Assembly (NCBI GenBank): GCA_024195265.1
Contig: JAJLRJ010000011.1
Location: 5,777,361-5,841,360, forward strand
DNA from: Dendrophyllia cribrosa
Taxonomy: Eukaryota; Cnidaria; Anthozoa; Scleractinia; Dendrophylliidae
Length of the DNA stretch: 64,000 nt
Direction: 5' to 3'
Numbering within the stretch: position 1 is the first letter of the stretch; each line of letters opens with the position of its first letter. This document shows positions 55,911 to 64,000 of this stretch, piece by piece. The notes beneath the pieces are model-generated. The model searched no databases and had not been told where the DNA came from. It was given only the letters and a program-made list of their open reading frames with translations. The position numbers and the translations under genes were made by a program.

Positions 55911-56887
55911 AAACAAAAACACATCTGACTGACTCGTCGTGTAGTCCGTACAATGTCCTTAATTCAAGAAAATTCGCCAATATTTGTCTGTAGAAATGTG
56001 GAACATCTGATTCTTCTAAAAATTTCTTGTCATAATTGCAGCGAAGAAGGAAATTACGACCACCATATTTTCCAAAGAAATAGTTTGGAATTGATTTCCA
56101 AGTTTCTGAAAAATATGGGTCTCTGACCACAAATCTAGAGATCCATGCCAAGAGTAATGATTTGAATAAAACTTCAACATTGGGAGCACGCAAGCCACCA
56201 TTGCTATAATCTTGGTACATGACATCTCTTTAAATTTTATCCTGTTTTTTGTTCCAAATAAAATTGAAAACAGAGTTTTTAATCATAGGAATATAGGTAT
56301 TAGGAATGACTAGCATCGAAGCGGAGTATACCAGGTGTGCAATGCATAAAACATTTCACAATGAGACACTTTCCAAGTAGAGAAAGATTGCGTGCCCGCC
56401 AAATATCAAGTTTTGTAATCATATTATCTATTTTCATTTCTACGTTTTTCTTGTTATTTTCTTTCATATTATAAGAAATAAACGTTCCTAGTGCTCTCAC
56501 AGGTTCCTTGGTCCACTTTAAGCCAAAAGGTGTGGAATCGTTAAATCTCCAGGAGCCTAACCATATTGCTTTGGTCTTTTCCACGTTGAGTTTTAGACCC
56601 GAAATATCACCACATTGTTCTACAAGTTTAATTGAATTTTCAACTGTGGTTAAATTTCCTATAAAAAGTGTAGTGTCATCAGCAAATTGTCCAATCTTAT
56701 GCTCCGTTGAAAATAATTTGATTCCTTGTATAGTGCAGTCTTGTCTAACCTTAGCTGCTAAGATTTCTACCCCTACGATAAAAAGGTAAGGGGAGAGGGA
56801 ACACCCCTGTCTTACTCCCCTCGATAGTTTAAAGTAGTCTGTTGATCCATTATGTAAAACAGAGAAACGATACAAATAATGTTTCAC
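55909..56887 (-). mobile_element. LINE fragment with reverse transcriptase domain (L1/Tx1-like)
   Basis: Two minus-strand frames. 56887-56300 (195 codons) carries the RT core SRGVRQGCSLSPYLF and QFADDTTLF (catalytic DD box), then the thumb region with LGTFISYN and LSLLGKCLIVK. 56220-55909 continues after a frame break with DYSNGGLRAPN and LRCNYDKKFLEESDVPHFYR. Both ends are truncated (5' near 56890; 3' cut at the TA repeat). Related to 31321-32537. Inactive. Confidence 0.88.
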
Positions 56888-56989
56888 GCAATCGTAGGAG
56901 TGCTCGATGCAAATACATGCAGAGCGAAATACAATTTTGTATCTTGTATCCGGCCGAAGTGCTATTCAGCGGTCCAGGTTGAAACGGCC

Positions 56990-57600
56990 TTGGACAAGTG
57001 GAGCCGGCGGGAAAGTCTGAAATCACTTCGGATCAGAAAAGGAGCAGCGTTGTGAGTTGTGGGCCATTTCCCATCCCGTGTCGTGGTCGAAATGCCCGAT
57101 ATCCGAAGTGCTTCCAGACTTGTAATATTTTCTGTATTTCGTTTGGCAGACATTCCGTTTTCGTTTTCGCCAATGATATCCCGACACGCTTTGCGACAGT
57201 GGCAGATAGGTCGGCTTTGCGTGGTCGCGCGGGAGGTTGAAATACAGCTTTGGGCAGCTCAAAATGAGTTCTTGCGGCCGGGTGAAATTCAGCAAGGCGG
57301 GCAAAGACTATGAGCCGGCAGTGGAGGACCGGAAGTGCTTCCTAAAGTGAGGTCCGTAATGATAAGGGAGATGGCGCGAATCTAAGTGGCTGACTATTGG
57401 TGATAAAAATAAAGCGATTTTGAGGGAACGAATTTCGGAATTTATTTTTCTCGAGCGGGATTTAGCGGTACGGGCCAAACTTGACCACCTGAAGTGAAAT
57501 ATCAGCGTAAAATCGAGAAATTCGGTTAAACCTTGGGATTCATTTTTTCGAGTGGGATTCAGCGGGAGACATGTAGATATTTTTTTTTTGCAATACGTTA
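56990..57600. repeat. Dispersed repeat, inverted copy of 23640-24235
   Basis: Reverse complement of the other copy across its length, with roughly four-fifths identity by eye. CACTTCGGATCAGAAAAGG and CCCGATATCCGAAGTGCTTC mark its left part. Short ORFs (e.g. 57153-56962) are not shared. Confidence 0.8.
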
Positions 57601-58089
57601 TTTCTCGAAAGCGACGAAAAACAACAGAAAAAATCTGAACAATGTTTTGCATCTACCCCTCGGTCACATTCGCGCTTGAAATCGCTGTCAAGCATGCTTG
57701 CTTATGACGTCAGTCAAGCAAGCCGGAGCAAGTGCTAGAAACTTAAGCAAGTGCATCGTGGTCACATTGTAAATCCACCGCTTGCTTGAGTTGCCTGTTA
57801 AATGCAGTGGATGGCCATCTGGTGCTTTTCGTTTTCGATTTTATGTTACAGGGCTATACGTCGAAGGAGAAGACTGTACATTCTTCTCCATCTTGTGAAT
57901 ATAAATCTCTCCCCTGAAAGCTTTACGACGTATTCGCTTCACTCGTTGCAAATAACGGGCAAAGTGGACTTTTGTCACTTTTCTCGGCTTTGGATGAAAC
58001 TGTACGTGGAACAATAGCCATGGCGGAATGTATCGAAATCTGAGTTCGGTACAAAACCTTTGGCGAATGGTCGAGGAAACGTGGTATGC
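57601..58089. other. No gene recognised
   Basis: Includes AAGCAAG/CTTGCTT motifs at 57680-57790 that may be a small inverted repeat. Confidence 0.4.
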
Positions 58090-58140
58090 GGCGCCAGCAG
58101 CGCCAGCGGCGCCAGCGGCGCCAGCGGCGCCAGCGGCGGT
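58090..58140. repeat. 9-bp GCCAGCGGC minisatellite
   Basis: Five to six copies of GCGCCAGCG. Possible poly Trp-Arg-Arg frame is an artefact. Confidence 0.9.
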
Positions 58141-61100
58141 GGATAAGTACCTGTCTAATTAGTAAAAATTGGAAGTTCGCCAAACCCGATTGGCAATAAA
58201 CTGGTATGGTCATAAGGCGACGGCGTTCTTGACATTTTCAAATGCAAGGCATGAGGATCTTTGGCCTCAAAAAACAATCGCAGCATGCGATCATCAAATG
58301 TGTAATATTATGTCAATCACTTTTCTAAGATTAGCTCGTTATATTGACAAGTATGTCATCGAGGCAGTTTTCACAAACTGACATCTACTGTAACATGAAA
58401 AACAGATTATATTGTAGCTGTATCGCGCACCGGGTGCCGAAAAATTCCGGAAGTTCGGCCACGAGCTTTTGTAAGAACTCAAAATGAAAAAGCGAAGAGA
58501 AAATGGCGTTATGTGTTTTTCCGTGTCTTAAGTATTGTGGCTATGTTGTTGAACCGTACAATACCCCGAAAACAAACCGTCAAACAAAGCACAAATCTGT
58601 TGCCGATTTTAATAATAGACAAGACGCTGTGGGAGCGTATACTTGGGCGTCGTTGTATTAGGCATATTGGAGAATAATTTTCTTGGGAATCTGCATGCAC
58701 GTTATTTCACGGTTTGATGGTTGGGAGTATTCGGATAGTGTGAGCAGTCTAACAAAGAAGCGCGTTAACCGTCTAAAACAAGAAGACACAGTACACTTAG
58801 CGCGCGAGATCGCACGCAAATTATTAAAGTAGCGTGTCCACTGTGTCAAAAGACGAGTACATACTGAAAAATACAAATCGATGCCTACTTTGTACTTACC
58901 GTTGAAAAAAAGACGGTATGTCAGAGTTTCCCGATGGTTGTTATTGGTTTTAGCTAAATCTTGTAACTAGCTGGTCTGTGTTTCCGACACTTTTGAAGTG
59001 AATGCAAATATAGCCGCAAAGTGGCCTTTCGAAGCCATGATGTAATTGCCTGGTCCGGACACGAGGTCAAAACAACTTTTCCAATTGAAAGTTTTGCTGG
59101 AAGTATTCCCGCCGTTATTATAATAAAGTTTGAATGAAACTTATAAATTTAATCAAAGTTAACGACAGAAGTGATAATTTAGGAGGAGAGAAACAAATTT
59201 AGCCCATTGAAATATATCTTTTTCAGTTGAGGTAAAAATGTTGCAATTTGCATAATGTGAAAGTAATTTGAAACCTTTCCAGTAACGCATAACGCAGCTG
59301 TTTCATAAAACATCTCGCAATCAGACACACGAAAATATATCCAGTTTTTATTCCTCTGTATCCGAAACACAGAAAAGAAAATTAAATGAAAAAGTGATCG
59401 CTTCAAGGTTATTTTCGCCCGAGAAACATTCACTAGCGGAAGCGAAACTCGCAAGAAACGTATCGCAAGACACCGCGTGCATTGTTTACATCTTCTCTCG
59501 GCGGTGAATTTTTGCACCCAAAGTTTCAGTTGGCTGTTCTGTTCCTTCAACTTCACGAAATAAAAATTAATGAAAGGCAAACAACCGAAAGAAGTGAAAT
59601 TAATTATATTTCTTCCTTCGCTGTCCACTGTTCACTTCTTATTAAATAAACGCTATATGTATGTATTCGTGTAAATTATCTTCTTCGTGTTCGTTTAAAC
59701 ATGTTTTAGCGGGTTTCCGTCATGAAGGTATCGTAGAATTAATCGCGAGTGTCAAATACTTTCGTATTGTCTTCTTGAGTAATTTCCTTACGCATATTGA
59801 ATATGAAACTGTTAGATGCAACAGAGAAAACACAACTCACACTTTGTGACGTTCGCCTCGCATCAACAAACAACAGGTATGTACTCCACCGCGGTCAAAC
59901 GAGAGAAATTTGCAAAAGTTAACCAAAGTACTTCAAAGTTAAGGTTGTCATTTTCACTGTTTATTAAAAGTATCATATATTAACAATACACTGTCAACTC
60001 ACTAAACGTTTTGAAAGTTTACTAAAAAAAGTTCTAAGCGTTTGAAAACTATGAACCGCAGAACTGTCGGCGCCATTTGCCAACACAATTTTGCTCAGGC
60101 ACGAAGCGTTTTGATAAGTTTTCAACGATCGAAAAGAAGCTCATTATTTTGAGCCGGAAAGATGAAAAGATAGTTACATAAACTAATTATTTTATACATC
60201 CTTGCCCACGTTTCCACTAAATACTAAATGAATCCTACCAAATAAAACGAAAAACGCCTCGGACGAGTGACCGCGGTGAATATTTGAACAATCCCGCCGT
60301 CCCCAGAGTTGCGCAATACTGCACATTTGTGGATGACCAAACTGCATTTTAATACTTGGTCGCTACGCCCAAGTAAAAACGTAAACAAAAAGTTGTATTC
60401 CATTAACCTAGGGCTGTAATATTCTAAAAAAGAGAGGCTGGGATTAGCCCATTTTGATATACTAAGAACACTACTTCGGCTGTTTAAAACTGTTTGAAAA
60501 CTCCGTACCGAAAGCGAACAATGGTATCAAATTTACAATCCGCAACTGAACAGCGAATCATGCGGTGCAACTTGATAAAACCACAAAACTGGTCTGGCCT
60601 GGCCTGTTCCGGCCACGTACTGAAAAAAATAATTGAGTCCGGCTAGCTTAAACTCCAAATGTCGACATTGCCGTTCTCACAAACAATATAAAAATATTTG
60701 ATGCTACCACGTAGCAAAAGTACAAAAGAGACTCGCTTTGCGCGTCTGTCCAACGCGCCTGTAACATGACAACAACAACCATTGTGTCGTCACCCTGCTG
60801 GGGTCCAGACTTCCCTGTCGCAAACAATGTTGTTCATCGTTCATTCGCCTTCCGATCCTAGGTCGCTTTCGAGCATCTCTGGCGAAAATCTTGACCCTGG
60901 AAAGCACTAGTATGTGCATACGTCGAGTCTGTGTGGAGTTAAACCGAACAAAGTCATTTTTGGCGATTTCCAGATGAAAACGCTCTGTGCCACCAGCAGA
61001 TCGATCTGAACCTTTCCAAGCGAGGTTGCTCGTTCAACATGCAGCCAACCAAACTCCTTGTTGTCTCTTCGTTTGGTCTTTACGCTGCACTACTTCGACA

Positions 61101-62354
61101 GGGAGATCTGCCTCCAGCTGGTTTCCTGGGTTCGCCTAAATTTATTCCCGTTCTGAATGCGGTGAATCGAATCGCTCTAGACGACTGTGAGCCACCATGC
61201 AGTTTTGGCGGGAAAAGCTTCCAGTCAAATCCCACGAATTGCAAAAACTGCAGTCAATAATCGCCGAATTAAGGAACTTGAAAAGAAAAACGAGTGTTTA
61301 AATTCTTTTCGCCTGACGCTGGTTGGCAAACATTGCTGAATCTTACTCAGCTTGGAAGAAGTGGGGTAAGTACCCTAAAAATGTAAGTATTAATGACTTT
61401 ATAAATTGATTTCACAGCTTAATTTATTTTAATGTTATAAATAACAGTAACCATATTAGCCTATTTTAATGCGTGTTCATAAGCCTACATTTATGATGAC
61501 TGTAAGCTTATATATTTAAGCCCATCAGCGACGGGAAAACTTTTGTCGGGGGTGCTGAACTTTAACTCGTGACGTCATGTTTATTTGTCATGATGATGAT
61601 GATTCTAGCACTCGCTGACATTTTACTTTTCTACCACTGTGAACGATCTGAGAATGAGCTTCTACATCTCGCATTCTTCGCACTTCAGACGGTACTGATA
61701 AGATCTTTTACGAGACGTCAACAAAGACATACTTTTTTAATCGACCACGACCAGATACCAACCACGCATACAAGATGGTCGCCAAATGTTATACTTTTTT
61801 GGGACATATTCTGGTCATTCTGAGATCAGAATACGCTAACAAAACTATGTTGTTTACATTCTCACACATGAAAATTTTTCCAGGTACACATAGTCAAAGT
61901 AGCAACTTCTTTCCATAATTTACGAGAGGAATGGGTGCAATAGATCGGGGTTTTTTGTTTTTGGAATGGGCAGAATACGTAGAAAAGAAATGCGCCCTTA
62001 GTTTCAATCCCTGCGCAGTCTACATTATCATTCCCACCCGGTTTGGTGGACCACAATGCAAATTTGTCGTTCTATGCCTGCTCACGTGATGGGCATCTAA
62101 TGAAGCTATCACATGAATGACATGATCGATGTAGTATAGAGCTCGGTTAGAAAGTTAAGTGAGTAATGTGAGTTAAAAACAAATAAATTAAGACATTGAC
62201 TCACAAAATAATTCAGTAATTTTACTGTCTGTGGTGCCCGAATAGTCAACCAGTTTTACCCGAATAATACTATATTTTTTACGATTGGCTAGGCTAGCCT
62301 TTTTGCCTTGTAGGTTACTGAGATATTAGTATTAGCTGTAAATGTTTTTAAAAA
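58141..62354. other. 4.2 kb without recognisable gene
   Basis: Frames such as 59628-59179 (minus) and 61039-61260 (plus) have no family features. A GCCACCATGC start context at 61191-61200 heads a 34-codon frame (MQFWREKLPVKSHELQKLQS...) that looks helical but is too short to call. No RNA gene seen. Confidence 0.4.
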
Positions 62355-62650
62355 AAATTTCGTTTTGGTATAAATCTACTGGCATTCTATCATGAATGCT
62401 GTTCTCTTATTGGCTACACAACTCGCTGTCTATTCTGTTGTAGAAAGTGAGTAGAGTGAATGGTGGCCGCTTCGCGTTTTCGAAGTTTCTGTGAAGAGTA
62501 TTTGTTGTTAAGTTTTGAATGTCTAGTACATGTACATGTACATTTATACTTAAACAATTAGATTATTTGCTCTTGATTTCTATCATGAGTTGATTTGGGC
62601 TTCGCCCTCATTAATTATCACGCGATAGAAATGAAAATTAAGAGGCAATT
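62355..62650. repeat. Dispersed repeat, inverted relative of 18090-18360
   Basis: TAAATCTACTGG, CTGTTCTCTTATTGGC and a terminal hairpin (TTGATTTCTATC ... GATAGAAAT, 62572-62630) with loop GGGCTTCGCCCTCAT. Confidence 0.6.
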
Positions 62651-63452
62651 TCAAATTACCTTTGTTAGCATTGCCAATTAATCTTGCTTTGACTTTAAAT
62701 GGAGTCATTTGATTTTGATTTTGACATGTTGTGCAGTGTCGGTGTGTGGGATGCAATGTAGTTTCTACATGAAAGCTGTTTTGAGTTGCACATTTACATG
62801 TCTTGTGCTCACATCACTTGTGCTTTGTTTTATTTTTCCCTTGTTGCTACAAAACATAACTCAAAATTGTGATATGTAGTTCTAAATTACTGTAAATATC
62901 CTGACCCCTTAAAAGTCAAAATATGTGCCTATCAACTTTGACAAAAGTTCAGAAAGTACAATTTCTGTATACCCTGTAGCCATTGCCAACTGTAAAGAGA
63001 AGAGGTTAGTTGAGAAATATAGCTTGCAGACACCTCACTGGTGTTAAAAATGTCTCATACCTGAATTTTTGCATGTGGTCTTCATTTTCATAGAGAAATA
63101 TTGCCATGCATCCTATTTTTATTTGTGTTTTTGCTGGATGCTTTTTAATTTTGAGAGATAGAAAACTTATGCAAAACACTAAAATTAGTTTATGCTGTTA
63201 GTTAGTTAGTTAGTTTGTGCTGATGATGTTCATCATTCCAAAGGAATTATGAAAGAAATAAGTTCTAGTTGATCTTTAATTTACAACTAGGCCGTAACAA
63301 AGCCAACAAACAACATTGCCTGAAGTTTTGAGACTAATTTATAATACAGTTAGGTGTAATACTAGCTTTTTCATAGCTTCACACTTGGTGATTCTGTTTT
63401 CATACATTTTACTTTGCAGTTACTCTTGATTATAAAGCTCTTCTGCTTTTAG

Positions 63453-63542
63453 ACCTATGCTGAAAGTGGATTATCTGCCAGAAGAAGCACCTCTACCAGA
63501 AAGGTCAAAGGAGAGAGTCCAGACAAAGAGCAGTATCTTTAG
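63453..63542 (+). CDS. Candidate last exon, unknown basic C-terminus
   Basis: Acceptor TTCTGCTTTTAG at 63452, then 29 open codons (TYAESGLSARRSTSTRKVKG, ESPDKEQYL) and TAG. Composition looks genuine, but with no upstream exon identified it remains weak. The tandem array that follows would be its 3' UTR or flank. Confidence 0.3.
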   Translation, partial: TYAESGLSARRSTSTRKVKGESPDKEQYL

Positions 63543-63558
63543 TGCACAAGATTACTGA

Positions 63559-64000
63559 GTGTTACAGTTAATTTGCCATCACATTAACCAAGACTGTGCT
63601 CTCATGGGTAGCAGTTACCCGGGTGTTACAGTTAATTTGCCATCACATTAACCAAGGCTGTGCTCTCATGGGTAGCAGTTACCCGGGTGTTACAGTTAAT
63701 TTGCCATCACATTAACCAAGCCTGTACTCTCATGGGTAGCAGTTACCCGGGTGTTACAGTCAATTTGTCATCACATTAACCAAGACTGTGCTCTCATGGG
63801 TAGCAGTTACCTGGGTGTTTACAGTTAATATGCCGTCACATCAATCACGCCTGTGCTCTCATGGGTAGCAGTTACCCGGGTGTTACAGTTAATTTGCCGT
63901 CACATCAATCACGCCTGTGCTCTCATGGGTAGCAGTTACCCGGGTGTTACAGTTAATTTGCCGTCACATCAATCACGCCTGTGCTCTCATGGGTAGCAGT
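63559..64000. repeat. 64-bp tandem repeat running off the window
   Basis: About seven units of GTGTTACAGTTAATTTGCCA, TCACATTAACCAAGACTGTG, CTCTCATGGGTAGCAGTTAC and CCGG; the later units share CATCAATCACGCC in place of CATTAACCAAGAC. The GGTAGCAGTTACCCGGG segment contains a short inverted repeat GGTAGCAGTTACC. Confidence 0.97.

Noticed and set aside
61191..61300. 34-codon ORF after GCCACCATGC
   Set aside because: Good start context but too short, with no splice continuation that keeps a frame.

Overview
The window is nuclear DNA of a metazoan, most likely an anthozoan cnidarian and plausibly a stony coral. That is an inference from three things: an intron-rich STRA6-like gene with canonical GT-AG introns, an AT-rich background, and a very dense mixture of small inverted-repeat transposons (MITEs), LINE fragments and a tyrosine-recombinase (Crypton-like) element. 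Nothing looks bacterial or viral. Most long open frames here are artefacts of microsatellites and minisatellites.

The one large host gene lies on the minus strand from 53740 down to 28436. I assembled 13 exons of a STRA6-like multispanning membrane protein (relatives of the vertebrate retinol/RBP receptor). All junction phases agree, giving 508 codons plus a stop; one intron is GC-AG. The exons before 53740 were not found. A paralogous 5' piece with two exons lies at 15193-13937 on the same strand, and its remaining exons are missing. The introns hold most of the repeats: a Crypton-like copy with a nested Harbinger-type MITE (50.0-52.2 kb), an 88-base poly-C run (48.7 kb), a duplicated two-part satellite (40.2-46.3 kb), a Kolobok-like element carrying a 5S rRNA fragment (37.6-38.1 kb) and a LINE with target-site duplication (31.3-32.5 kb).

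Layout: 1-2.9 kb hexanucleotide satellite; 3.3-7.9 kb Crypton-like element (63-bp palindromic repeat array, then a zinc finger / tyrosine recombinase / telobox-Myb protein); 8.7-9.7 kb tandem repeat and a large palindrome; 9.7-12.95 kb a 3.2-kb transposon with ~120-bp terminal inverted repeats, a perfect 9-bp target duplication and one well-formed exon inside; 13.4-15.2 kb the STRA6-like 5' fragment; 15.3-28.4 kb repeats and MITEs with no convincing gene; 28.4-53.7 kb the STRA6-like gene; 55.2-55.5 kb two plus-strand exons of a cysteine-rich protein; 55.9-56.9 kb a LINE reverse transcriptase fragment; 57-64 kb mainly unrecognised sequence, a candidate last exon at 63.45 kb and a 64-bp tandem array running off the end.

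The most notable items are the Crypton-like system (recombinase with a telomere-type Myb domain behind an array of inverted-repeat sites, plus an internally deleted copy 43 kb away), the 9-bp-TSD transposon that may have captured an exon, and the TTAA-flanked element with a 5S rRNA internal promoter. All calls are by eye; no database search or alignment program was run.
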